Source: Rugamonas sp045984285 | Lineage (GTDB): Bacteria; Pseudomonadota; Gammaproteobacteria; Burkholderiales; Burkholderiaceae_D | Length of the DNA: 64,000 nt | Assembly: GCF_045984285.3 (NCBI RefSeq) | Contig: NZ_JBJQIK030000002.1 | Coordinates: 558,001-622,000 of the forward strand | Reading direction: 5' to 3' | In this document: in pieces, positions 24,676 through 32,917 of the stretch | How the letters are laid out: each line of letters begins with the position of its first letter | How positions within the stretch are numbered: position 1 is the first letter of the stretch | Position numbers and translations under genes: made by a program | The notes under the pieces: model-generated | The model's database searches: none | Seen by the model: only the letters and a program-made list of their open reading frames with translations | Told to the model about the DNA's origin: nothing

Positions 24676-24750
24676 GCTGTTTTTCCGTTTGCTGCGATGT
24701 TCTGCAACAGAGGCACGCATATTAAAGTACCCGACCGGATAGGTCAATGG

Positions 24751-25845
24751 TCAATTTGTGCTTTTCCGAAATAAAGTGCCCTTTTGTGCGGCACGGCCGC
24801 CCAGCACCAGCAATCCGAGCGCCAGCATGGCCAGCATGGAGGGTTCCGGCACCGGGGTTGTGAGGTCCCAGCCGATGGCGTCCATCGCCAGCTGGTCGTT
24901 CAGGCTAATGGCCAGCAATTCGCCCTGGCCGGCGGTGGGGTCCATCAGGCCGATATACAGGTCGTCCTTCCAGTGGCTGGCCTGGCTGCCGTCGCCGAAG
25001 GTCACGCCGGTGGAGAACTCCGGGCCCACCGTGACGCCGCCATCCAGCGAGAAATACTTGGCGCGGTCGTCCGCAGTCCAGTCGATCACGCCCTGGGCGG
25101 CGCTTTGCGCGGAATAGCGGAACATGTCGAGCCCGGAGACGTAGATGAATTCAGCGTCGTTGTACGGCCCGCCGTTGGGCGGGGAGTTGAAGTCCAGGAT
25201 ATCAACGCCGCTGATGAAGCCCAGCGTGTGCCCGATTTCATGCGCCGCCACGCCCACAAAGTCATAGGCATTGGCGTCGATGCCGTCGTGTGGATTGAAA
25301 TCGAAGGCGAAGTTGCTGCTGAACTGGATGAAGCCGTCGCAGGTCACGGTGCAGCCGCCCACCATCTGCGGGGTATAGGCAAGGCCCAGCGCCTTGGCTT
25401 CGGCCGTGGTGATCGACAAGGTCATGTTGTTGGCATTGTCGTTATTGTCGAGGTAGGGCGTCGCACTGCCGGGACCGTTCGGGTTATTGCTGGTGCGGTT
25501 GATCAGCATGTCGAAGCTGCTGCCTCCTGCCAGATGGGCGACGGCCTTGGCGTCATGGCCGGACGTAATGTCGGCAGTAAGTGCGCTGCGGAAGTTGGAG
25601 TAGCTGTAAAAATCTTCGGCAGAGGCGGCCTGGCCGAGGATGCCCGGGCCGAGCGGGTTGAAGCCGACGGTGAGGTCGATGGTCACATTGTCCTTCAGCA
25701 GCGCGGACCAGCGCGCGGCGGCATCGATAAAGCCCTGCCGGGCCTGCGCCGAGGTGCCGGGCGTGAAGGTAAAGTTGAAGACGGGATTGGCAAAGCAGCT
25801 GGCCGCAGCGCCGGCGAGCAGCGCGGCGAAAACAAGTCGTTTCAT
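24751..25845 (-). CDS. PEP-CTERM zinc metalloprotease (NF038122-type)
   Basis: A 364-residue secreted protein. Signal peptide at residues 1-19, a metzincin-like zinc motif AAHEIGHTLGF near residue 205 (third ligand possibly Asp in SGVD), and a C-terminal PEP-CTERM signal (PVPEPSMLAMLALGLLVLGG then a basic tail). It should be exported and anchored or processed by an exosortase. The gene separates tRNA-Leu copy 3 from copies 1 and 2. The ATG at 25845 follows GGGAGCCC. The substrate is unknown. Confidence 0.86.
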   Translation of the reverse strand: MKRLVFAALLAGAAASCFANPVFNFTFTPGTSAQARQGFIDAAARWSALLKDNVTIDLTVGFNPLGPGILGQAASAEDFYSYSNFRSALTADITSGHDAKAVAHLAGGSSFDMLINRTSNNPNGPGSATPYLDNNDNANNMTLSITTAEAKALGLAYTPQMVGGCTVTCDGFIQFSSNFAFDFNPHDGIDANAYDFVGVAAHEIGHTLGFISGVDILDFNSPPNGGPYNDAEFIYVSGLDMFRYSAQSAAQGVIDWTADDRAKYFSLDGGVTVGPEFSTGVTFGDGSQASHWKDDLYIGLMDPTAGQGELLAISLNDQLAMDAIGWDLTTPVPEPSMLAMLALGLLVLGGRAAQKGTLFRKSTN

Positions 25846-25962
25846 GATGGGCTCCCTGTGGTGAGTGCAAGGGCACTACGGTGCAAGAAGCGTGCTGGAC
25901 GGGGAGGGTGCGGGGCGCCGCCGGCAGGAGGCGGGCGCTGCTGTAAAAGGCGGCGACAAAAG

Positions 25963-26000
25963 AAAAAACGCCGCAAACCTTTCGGATTGCGGCGTTTTTT
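25963..26000. terminator. Terminator of tRNA-Leu copy 3
   Basis: AAAAAACGCCGCAA, loop ACCTTTCGGA, TTGCGGCGTTTTTT forms a 14-pair stem. It ends the tRNA-Leu copy 3 transcript on the minus strand. It shares the ACGCCGCAA core with the terminator after copy 1, pointing to a common origin of the two tRNA blocks. Confidence 0.85.
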
Positions 26001-26015
26001 GCGGATTCTGTAGAG

Positions 26016-26100
26016 TGGTGCCCACGGAGGGACTCGAACCCCCACACCTTGCGGCACATGGACCTGAACCATGCGCGTCTACCAATTCCGCCACGTGGGC
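26016..26100 (-). tRNA. tRNA-Leu (anticodon CAG), copy 3
   Basis: Identical 85-base tRNA-Leu(CAG) with encoded CCA. Flanking bases also match copy 1 (TAGAG before the CCA end, ACTG-TACTG beyond the 5' end), so the duplication extends beyond the mature tRNA. Confidence 0.96.
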
Positions 26101-26280
26101 ACTGATACTGCATGCAACATCTGCTATTATACGGCCTTGGAGAGTTTTGCGCCAGATGAACTTTCATTCCACACTGCACATCCACTCGCCGTCCCGCATT
26201 GCTGCGAGAGACCGAGATTATAGAGAAATATTTTCGGATGTCAAATACCTACGCCCAGATTTCGTATCGTTCGTGCGCGT

Positions 26281-26309
26281 TAGTCAAACCGGTGGCGCTC
26301 CGGTACACT
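26281..26309 (+). promoter_or_regulatory. Candidate promoter of rnr
   Basis: TAGTCA (26281-26286), 17-base spacer, TACACT (26304-26309) in the 264-base gap between tRNA-Leu copy 3 and rnr. The -10 is good, the -35 is weak. The rest of the gap (26101-26280) shows no gene. Confidence 0.35.
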
Positions 26310-26364
26310 ACGGCTGTCGTTTGGGGCGAATCCTTCCTTTAACAATAATAAGACCATAGAACTT

Positions 26365-28905
26365 TTGAACCAATCTACTCATACCATTCCAAGCCGCGAG
26401 GAAATTCTCGGCATCTTCCGCAGCGCCAAGGCGCCGCTCGACCTGCGTGCGCTGGCACTGGCCCTGAAGGTCAAGGCCGATTCGCACGCCGTCCTCACGC
26501 GCCGCCTGAGCGCAATGGAGCGTGACGGCCAGATCCGCTCCGATGCGAACGGCTTCTACGTGCTGGCCGACCATTCCGACTTCATCGCCGGCCGCGTCAG
26601 CGCGCACCGCGACGGCTTCGGCTTCGTGATTCCGGACGAGCCGGGCGAAGACCTGTTCCTGTCCGAGCGCGAGATGCAGAAGGTGCTGCACGGCGACCGG
26701 GTGCTGGCCAAGATCACCGGCCATGACCGCCGCGGCCGTCCCGAAGGGACCATCGTTGAAGTCGTCGAGCGGGGCAATACCCACATCATCGGCCGCCTGC
26801 TGAAGGACAACGGCGTGTGGATCGTGGCGCCCGAGGACAAGCGCATCGGCCAGGACATTCTCGTGTCCGGCGCGGTAGGCAAGGCCAAGAGCGGCCAGAT
26901 CGTCAGCGTTGAACTGACCGAGCAGCCGGGCCGCTTCAAGCAGCCGGTGGGCCGCATCGTCGAAGTGCTGGGCGATATGGACGATCCCGGCATGGAGATC
27001 GAAATCGCCGTGCGCAAGTTCGGCGTGCCGCATGTGTTCTCGGAAGCCGCGCTGAAACAGGCCAACAAGCTGCCGGACGTGGTGCGCCAGGCCGACTGGG
27101 GCGAGCGCGTGGACCTGCGCGACGTGCCGCTGGTGACGATCGACGGCGAAGACGCGCGCGACTTCGACGATGCCGTGTACTGCGAACCGGTCAAGGTTGG
27201 CCGCAGCAAGGCCTTCCGCCTGATCGTGGCGATTGCGGACGTGAGCCATTATGTGAAGCCGAACGATTCGCTGGATGCGGATGCGCTGGAGCGCAGCACC
27301 TCGGTGTACTTCCCGCGCCGCGTGATTCCCATGCTGCCGGAGAAGCTGTCCAACGGCCTGTGCTCGCTGAATCCGGCGGTGGACCGCCTCACGCTGGTGT
27401 GCGACGCCGTGATTACGGCGGCGGGCGAGATCAAGGCCTACCAGTTCTATCCGGCCGTGATCCACTCGGCTGCGCGCCTGACCTATACCGAAGTGGCGGC
27501 CATCCTTGGCAACACCAAGGGTCCGGAAGCGGCACGCCGCCCGGCCATTGTGCCGCACCTGCAGAACCTGTACGACGTCTATCACGCGCTGCTGAAGTCG
27601 CGCCTCGAACGCGGCGCCATCGACTTCGAAACCACCGAGACCTATATCGTCTGCAACCCTGCCGGCAAGATCGAGAAGATCATTCCGCGCACCCGCAACG
27701 ATGCGCACAAGCTGATCGAAGAGTGCATGCTGGCGGCGAACGTGTGTGCGGCAGACCTGCTGCTGCGCCACAAGCACCCCGGCACCTACCGTATCCACGC
27801 CAGCCCGACCAAGGAAAAGCTCACGCAGGTGCGCACCTTCCTCAAGCAGGTTGGCCTGTCGCTGGGCGGCGGCGATACGCCGGTTGCACGCGACTACGCG
27901 GAGCTGATGAAGAAGATCAAGGGCCGCCCGGATGCGAACCTGCTGCAGACCATGCTGCTGCGGTCCATGCAGCAGGCGGTCTACAGCCCGGACAACATCG
28001 GCCACTTTGGCCTGGCGTTTGAGGCTTATGCCCACTTCACCAGCCCGATCCGCCGCTACCCGGATCTGCTGACGCACCGCGCCATCAAGGCCATCCTGCA
28101 AGGGAAGAAGTACGAGCCGAAGGTGGCCGACAAGAGCGTGCTGAATACGAACGTGTCGAACGCGATGCGGCGCCAGGCGCTGAAGGACAAGCAGGAAGGC
28201 AAGGAGCGCAAAGCCCCGGCCGACCTCACCGTGTGGGATGCGCTGGGCGTGCACTGCTCTGCCAATGAGCGCCGCGCCGACGAAGCCTCGCGCGATGTGG
28301 AAGCATGGCTCAAGTGCTACTTCATGCAGGACAAGCTGGGCGAGGAATTCACCGGCATCATCACCGGCGTGACCACCTTTGGCGTGTTCGTGCAGCTGGA
28401 CCAGCTCTTTGTGGAAGGCCTGGTGCACATCACGGACCTGGGCGGCGACTACTTCCAGTACGACGAAGCGCGCCATGAGCTGCGCGGCGAACGCACCGGC
28501 AAGCGCTACCAGCTGACCGACCGCCTCACGGTGCAGGTGGTGCGCGTGGATCTCGAATCGCGCAAGATCGACCTGCGCCTCGCCGACAGCGAAACCGCGC
28601 AGTTTGCCGCGCCGAAGAAAGGCGGCCGCAAGGCCGGCCGCGACGAGTTCGACGACGAAGACGAGCTGCCGCAAGGCCGTGCCCGCAAGGCCGCGCCGCG
28701 TGGTGCAGCCAAGTCTTCCGGCCCCACCATTACGCCGCGCGCTGCGGCGGGCAATGGCGGCAAGGCCAGGACCGGCGTGGGCGCGGACGGCAACTACAGC
28801 TATCCGGGCGCGAAGCCGAAATCGGCTGCAGCCAAAGGCGGCAAGGCCAAGGCAGCGCCTGCGCGCGCGGCCAAGTCCAGCAGCAAGAGCAAGAAAAAAC
28901 GTTAA
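26365..28905 (+). CDS. rnr: Ribonuclease R
   Basis: An 846-residue 3'-5' exoribonuclease that degrades structured RNA. Order of domains: N-terminal helix-turn-helix (SREEILGIFRSAKAPLDLRA), two cold-shock OB domains (RDGFGFVIPDE; GRLLKDNGVWIVAPEDKRI), RNB catalytic domain (DGEDARDFDDAVYCE, with the Mg-binding aspartates, and HFTSPIRRYPDL), S1 domain (FTGIITGVTTFGVFVQL) and a long Lys/Ala/Gly-rich tail from about 745. The start is the TTG at 26365; no ATG occurs in frame before residue 50 and the N-terminus MNQSTHTIPSREEIL matches the family. rlmB follows 49 bases downstream, as in many proteobacteria. Confidence 0.95.
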   Translation: MNQSTHTIPSREEILGIFRSAKAPLDLRALALALKVKADSHAVLTRRLSAMERDGQIRSDANGFYVLADHSDFIAGRVSAHRDGFGFVIPDEPGEDLFLSEREMQKVLHGDRVLAKITGHDRRGRPEGTIVEVVERGNTHIIGRLLKDNGVWIVAPEDKRIGQDILVSGAVGKAKSGQIVSVELTEQPGRFKQPVGRIVEVLGDMDDPGMEIEIAVRKFGVPHVFSEAALKQANKLPDVVRQADWGERVDLRDVPLVTIDGEDARDFDDAVYCEPVKVGRSKAFRLIVAIADVSHYVKPNDSLDADALERSTSVYFPRRVIPMLPEKLSNGLCSLNPAVDRLTLVCDAVITAAGEIKAYQFYPAVIHSAARLTYTEVAAILGNTKGPEAARRPAIVPHLQNLYDVYHALLKSRLERGAIDFETTETYIVCNPAGKIEKIIPRTRNDAHKLIEECMLAANVCAADLLLRHKHPGTYRIHASPTKEKLTQVRTFLKQVGLSLGGGDTPVARDYAELMKKIKGRPDANLLQTMLLRSMQQAVYSPDNIGHFGLAFEAYAHFTSPIRRYPDLLTHRAIKAILQGKKYEPKVADKSVLNTNVSNAMRRQALKDKQEGKERKAPADLTVWDALGVHCSANERRADEASRDVEAWLKCYFMQDKLGEEFTGIITGVTTFGVFVQLDQLFVEGLVHITDLGGDYFQYDEARHELRGERTGKRYQLTDRLTVQVVRVDLESRKIDLRLADSETAQFAAPKKGGRKAGRDEFDDEDELPQGRARKAAPRGAAKSSGPTITPRAAAGNGGKARTGVGADGNYSYPGAKPKSAAAKGGKAKAAPARAAKSSSKSKKKR

Positions 28906-28954
28906 TCCCCGGCGCCGCAGCGCTTCTGCTGCGGCGCAATCCCAAGAATAAGAT

Positions 28955-29701
28955 ATGTCCAAGAATAGAATGATTTTCGGCTTCCATGCCGTGACCTCGC
29001 GCCTGCGCCACGAAGCTTCGTCGGTGGAAGAGATTTTTGTCGACGCCCAGCGCGACGACCGCCGCATGAAAGACCTGATCGCCAACGCCAAGGCCGCCGG
29101 TGTGCGCGTGATGCCGGTTGATTCGGCGCGCCTCGACAAGATCGTGGGCACCCGCCGCCACCAGGGCGTGATCGCCTTCGCCTCCCAGCTGGCGCTGGCC
29201 CGCAACCTGGACGAGTTGCTGGATGCGATCGACGGCCCGCCGCTGCTGCTGGTCCTGGACGGCATCACCGATCCGCACAACCTCGGCGCCTGCCTGCGCG
29301 TTGCCGATGGCGCCGGCGCGCATGCAGTGATCGTGCCGAAGGACCGCGCGGTCGGCCTGAATGCGACCGCGGCCAAGGTGGCCTCCGGCGCCGCCGAGAC
29401 CGTGCCGTATATCACCGTGACCAACCTGGCGCGCACCCTGCGCGACCTGAAGGACCGCGACATCTGGCTGATCGGCACCTCGGACGACGGCGAAAAAGGC
29501 CTGTATGACGGCGATTACACGGGCCCGACCGCGATCGTGATGGGCAGCGAAGGCGAGGGCATGCGCCGCCTCACGCGCGAGACCTGCGACATGCTGGTCA
29601 GCATTCCGATGTTCGGCTCGGTCGAGAGCCTGAACGTCTCCGTGGCTTCCGGCGTCTGCCTCTACGAAGCCCGCCGCCAGCGCCTCGCCAAAGAAGGCTA
29701 A
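28955..29701 (+). CDS. rlmB: 23S rRNA (guanosine-2251-2'-O)-methyltransferase RlmB
   Basis: A 248-residue SPOUT methyltransferase that modifies G2251 in the peptidyl-transferase region of 23S rRNA. The N-terminal substrate-binding part begins MIFGFHAVTSRLRH; the knotted catalytic domain carries DGITDPHNLGACLRVADGAG, MGSEGEGMRRL and IPMFGSVESLNVSVASGV, the three family motifs. It lies just after rnr, a standard pairing, and is followed by intergenic palindromes. Confidence 0.95.
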   Translation: MSKNRMIFGFHAVTSRLRHEASSVEEIFVDAQRDDRRMKDLIANAKAAGVRVMPVDSARLDKIVGTRRHQGVIAFASQLALARNLDELLDAIDGPPLLLVLDGITDPHNLGACLRVADGAGAHAVIVPKDRAVGLNATAAKVASGAAETVPYITVTNLARTLRDLKDRDIWLIGTSDDGEKGLYDGDYTGPTAIVMGSEGEGMRRLTRETCDMLVSIPMFGSVESLNVSVASGVCLYEARRQRLAKEG

Positions 29702-29751
29702 GCAGGAAAAGCCCGCGGCCAGCATACTGAAGCAGCGCCGCCTATGGCAGA

Positions 29752-29845
29752 GGGGACGGACCCTAATTTCGGCAAAGCCGAAACTTAGGGTCCGTCCCCG
29801 GTCTCCTGGTCCGCGGCCGTAAATTAGGGTCTGTCCCCAATTATC
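29752..29845. repeat. Palindromic element, family B (GGGGACGGACCCTAA type)
   Basis: Arms of 22-23 bases (GGGGACGGACCCTAA-TTTCGGC and its complement, one base inserted) around an AAA loop at 29752-29799, followed by one more single arm (TTAGGGTCTGTCCCC, about 29823-29838). It sits between rlmB and cysE. A related element follows accA at 43053. Confidence 0.88.
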
Positions 29846-29868
29846 CATCCGGAATCGCGTACACTAGA

Positions 29869-30615
29869 ATGATGTTCCGCCACATCCGCCAGGACATCCG
29901 CGCCATCATCGAACGCGATCCCGCCGCCCGCAACGGCTGGGAGGTGCTGACCTGCTATCCCGGCCTGCACGCCATCATCCTGCACCGCTGGTCCCACTGG
30001 TGCTGGACCCACGGCCTGAAATGGCTGGGCCGCTTCATCTCAACCATCGCCCGCTGGCTGACCGGCATCGAAATCCACCCCGGCGCCACCATCGGCCGCC
30101 GCGTCTTCATCGACCACGGCTACGGCGTAGTGATCGGCGAAACCGCCGTGGTGGGCGACGACTGCACCATCTACCAGGGCGTCACATTGGGTGGCACCTC
30201 TCTGCACAGCGGCGCCAAGCGCCACCCCACGCTGGAGCGCGGCGTCATCATCGGCGCCGGCGCCAAAGTGCTGGGCGCGTTCACGGTCGGCGAATACGCC
30301 AAGGTCGGCTCCAACGCCGTGCTGCTGAAGCCACTGCCGCCCGGCGCCACAGCCGTCGGCAACCCGGCCCACATCGTGCAGAAATCCGAGCACCCGCACG
30401 GCACCGCTTCGCGCCTGTTCGCCGCCTACGGCGTGACCACCAGCGGCGACGATCCTCTATCGAAAGCCCTGCAAAGCCTGATCGCCCACGCCGAGGCCCA
30501 GGAGCAGCAGATCGAACGCATCACGGCGGCATTGCGCGCGGCAGGCCTGCCTTGCCAGGATCTGCAGCCATGCGATAAAGTCGATACGGCAGAATTGAAC
30601 AAGCTGGTCGAATAA
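29869..30615 (+). CDS. cysE: Serine O-acetyltransferase
   Basis: A 248-residue enzyme that makes O-acetylserine from serine and acetyl-CoA, the first step of cysteine synthesis. It begins MFRHIRQDIRAIIERDPAA, has the catalytic and hexapeptide region GIEIHPGATIGRRVFIDHGYGVVIGETAVVGD and GVTLGGTS. It is the shorter form, lacking the large helical N-terminal domain of E. coli CysE. ATG codons are at 29869 and 29872; a TACACT -10-like box lies at 29860-29865, so the message may have almost no leader. yceH follows 9 bases downstream. Confidence 0.93.
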   Translation: MMFRHIRQDIRAIIERDPAARNGWEVLTCYPGLHAIILHRWSHWCWTHGLKWLGRFISTIARWLTGIEIHPGATIGRRVFIDHGYGVVIGETAVVGDDCTIYQGVTLGGTSLHSGAKRHPTLERGVIIGAGAKVLGAFTVGEYAKVGSNAVLLKPLPPGATAVGNPAHIVQKSEHPHGTASRLFAAYGVTTSGDDPLSKALQSLIAHAEAQEQQIERITAALRAAGLPCQDLQPCDKVDTAELNKLVE

Positions 30616-30624
30616 AGGAAGAAC

Positions 30625-31287
30625 ATGAGCGACGACATCCTCGATCCCGTCGAGATCCGCGTGCTGGCCGTGCTGGCCGAAAAAGAAGGGCTGACGCCGG
30701 ATAACTACCCGCTGTCGCTGAACGCACTGACCAACGGCTGCAATCAGCTGTCCAGCCGCGACCCGGTAATGCAGCTGTCGGAAGAAACGGTTGCCGATGC
30801 GCTGGAACGCCTTACCCAGCGCAAGCTGGTGAGCTCCATCACCCAGGCCGGCGCACGCGTGACGAAATACGAACACCGCATGCGCATCAAATGGACGCTG
30901 GAGCAGGACAAGGTCGCCATTCTCACCATCCTGATGCTGCGCGGCCTGCAGACGGCGGGCGAGATCCGTACCCGCACCGGACGCATGCACGAATTCAAGT
31001 CGGTGGCGGAAGTGGAAGCGGGCCTGCAGTTCCTGATCGATAAATACCCGCCGCTGGTGGCGAAGCTGGCGCAGGCGCCCGGCACGCGCGAACCGCGTTA
31101 CGGCCATTTGCTGAGCGGGGAGGAAGTGCTGGCGCAGGAGGAAGCGGGCTATGTGAGCGCGGCGCCATCCGGTGGCGCGGGCCGCAACGACAGGGTGGCG
31201 CAGCTGGAGCAGGAAGTGCAGCAGCTGCGCGAGGAATTCGCGGCGCTGTCAGCCCAGTTCGAGCAATTCAGGCGGCAATTCGAATAG
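30625..31287 (+). CDS. YceH-family (DUF480) protein
   Basis: A 220-residue protein with two winged-helix-like halves: LDPVEIRVLAVLAEKEGLTPDNYPLSLNAL and MLRGLQTAGEIRTRTGRMHEF, the hallmark of DUF480/YceH. The last 30 residues form a coiled coil (VAQLEQEVQQLREEFAALSAQF). The function is not known. AAGGAAG precedes the ATG, 9 bases after cysE. Its last 20 bases overlap the convergent gene at 31268. Confidence 0.9.
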   Translation: MSDDILDPVEIRVLAVLAEKEGLTPDNYPLSLNALTNGCNQLSSRDPVMQLSEETVADALERLTQRKLVSSITQAGARVTKYEHRMRIKWTLEQDKVAILTILMLRGLQTAGEIRTRTGRMHEFKSVAEVEAGLQFLIDKYPPLVAKLAQAPGTREPRYGHLLSGEEVLAQEEAGYVSAAPSGGAGRNDRVAQLEQEVQQLREEFAALSAQFEQFRRQFE

Positions 31288-31789
31288 CGTCGCTGGCGAC
31301 AGCGTCATTCGTCGCGCGCGGCTTGCTGCGCGACGCAATTGCCTCCAGCTGGCCGATGCCGGCCTGCAGGTCGAGCTCCTGTCCCGCCAGGATGGCGCTG
31401 ACCAGGTCCAGCGAAAGCGCCAGCGCCGCATTCGCCACTTCGCCGCTGCGGAAGGGCAGGATAAGGCGATAGCGCTTGTCTGCGCGCGGCACGCGGCCCA
31501 CGAAGCCCACCATCACGTCATCGCCCGTCAGGCGGTGCAGTTCGATTGCGACACTCTGGATCAGGCGCGCGAGGCGCAGGCTGGTGGAGCGGTCGTCCGC
31601 ATCGTCGCCGATCACCCCGATCAGGCTGCGGCCCCGGCGCAGGCCGGGCAGGGCGCGCGCCAGTCCCGCCTTCAGCGTGTGCAGTTCATCTTCGGTAGGA
31701 GAATGATCCAGTTCCAGGATGCTGAGCAGGCACGGTTCGCTGCAGTAGCGGTTGGAGCCGGACAGGTAGCGCTGGTCGACGATATTCAT
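31268..31789 (-). CDS. Stand-alone protein resembling the N-terminal domain of cyanophycin synthetase
   Basis: A 173-residue protein starting MNIVDQRYLSGSNRYCSEPC. The N-terminal RYLxGxNRY/CSxPCLLSILEL pattern, the ARALPGL segment and the helix RLARLIQSVAIELHRLTG look like the small N-terminal domain of cyanophycin synthetase (CphA), which binds the polymer chain. The ATP-grasp and Mur-ligase-like catalytic domains that should follow are absent; the next gene downstream is the convergent yceH. It may be an accessory subunit or a relic. The assignment is from motif memory only. The start at 31789 has no clear ribosome-binding site. Confidence 0.6.
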   Translation of the reverse strand: MNIVDQRYLSGSNRYCSEPCLLSILELDHSPTEDELHTLKAGLARALPGLRRGRSLIGVIGDDADDRSTSLRLARLIQSVAIELHRLTGDDVMVGFVGRVPRADKRYRLILPFRSGEVANAALALSLDLVSAILAGQELDLQAGIGQLEAIASRSKPRATNDAVASDAIRIAA

Positions 31790-31802
31790 GGCATTGGCAA
31801 TC

Positions 31803-31835
31803 AAAAATACAAAGCGCGCCGGCAACCGCCGGCGC
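31803..31835 (-). terminator. Terminator of the GntR-ABC operon
   Basis: GCGCCGG-CGGTTG-CCGGCGC (31835-31816 on the minus strand) is a perfect 7-bp GC stem followed on that strand by GCTTTGTATTTTTG. It lies between the ABC permease stop (31937) and the CphA-N-like gene, so it should end the ABC operon. Confidence 0.6.
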
Positions 31836-31936
31836 ATTGATTGCATTATGCAAATTTTTTGCAGAGCTCAACATCGGTGCCGGGCGGGTGCTCATGTAAG
31901 ACAAAACTTACAAAACCTGCAAGCGCCCGGCGTGGA

Positions 31937-32917
31937 TCAGCCTTCTTCGCGCCAGCGGCGCAGCCACACGGCGCCGGCAATCATCGCCGCACCTGCCGCA
32001 GCACCTACCAGCACATCGGTGGACAGCACGGACTGCCAGGACTGCAGGTAGAACTCATTGAACATCAGCAGCGGGCCTTGTTCGCGGGCGACGTGGCCGG
32101 CGGTTTGCATCGCCTCGCGCGCCGTTTCGCTGCCGAAGAACCAGGTGCCCGGCATGGTGCTGCCCAGCATGCGGAACACGACGTGCTTCACGAACCACTT
32201 GATGTCCACGCCCAGTGCGAAGGCTTTCTCGGCCCAGGCCAGCAGCGCAAGCACCAGCAGCGGTGCGCCGACGGCCCACAGGAAGACCTTGGAACGCGCC
32301 CAGCTGGACACCAGCAGCAGCCAGCCCACGGTCGGCAGGGCCCACAGCAGGTACACCGGCAGCAGCGACAGCATGCGGATCGGCGTCAGCCAGAACTGCG
32401 GCGTGGCAAACAGCGCGCCGAACAGGTTGGCGCCCTTGAAGGCCAGTGTGGCGTAGACCGCAAGCAGGATCACCAGCGAGGTCACGTAAGCGGCCGCCAG
32501 CACCACCAGCGGCACCACGATCAGCGCCATGCCGGCCTTGGACAGCACGGTGGTGGCGTCCGACACCGGCAGCGATTTCCAGAACAGCAGGCTGCGGTCC
32601 TTGCGCTCGTCATACAGTGCGCCCAGCGAGTAGAAGAACACCAGGAAGGCCATGCTGATGTACAGCGGCGCTGCAATGGCGGGGAAGCCCACTGCCGACA
32701 GTTCCACCATCTTGCGGCTCTGCGCATCGGCGATGGTGACGGTGGTGGAAGTGAATTCACCATCCGGACCTTCCATGTGCAGGCCAACGTCGTGGCCCTT
32801 GGCCATCATGATCACGCTGAACAGGATCATGACCGCGCCGATCGCAAGCGGCGCCCAAAGCAGCATGCCCTTGTGTTCCCAGAACTCGCGCTTGACCAGC
32901 CATTTCATCGTATTCAT
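31937..32917 (-). CDS. ABC transporter permease
   Basis: A 326-residue membrane protein with about six to seven helices, an ABC-2-type permease: REFWEHKGMLLWAPLAIGAVM at the start, FLVFFYSLGALYDERKDRSLLFWKSLP in the middle (the ABC-2 hallmark DERxxRSLLFWKSLPVS), more helices to the C-terminal basic RRWREEG. With the ATPase upstream it forms an exporter, possibly for a peptide antibiotic or lipid; no substrate can be read from sequence. It overlaps the ATPase gene as ATGA. Confidence 0.85.
   Translation of the reverse strand: MNTMKWLVKREFWEHKGMLLWAPLAIGAVMILFSVIMMAKGHDVGLHMEGPDGEFTSTTVTIADAQSRKMVELSAVGFPAIAAPLYISMAFLVFFYSLGALYDERKDRSLLFWKSLPVSDATTVLSKAGMALIVVPLVVLAAAYVTSLVILLAVYATLAFKGANLFGALFATPQFWLTPIRMLSLLPVYLLWALPTVGWLLLVSSWARSKVFLWAVGAPLLVLALLAWAEKAFALGVDIKWFVKHVVFRMLGSTMPGTWFFGSETAREAMQTAGHVAREQGPLLMFNEFYLQSWQSVLSTDVLVGAAAGAAMIAGAVWLRRWREEG

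Noticed and set aside
26308..29478. A 1056-codon open frame on the minus strand across rnr and rlmB
   Set aside because: The plus strand encodes two well-known enzymes here; the minus product has typical shadow composition.
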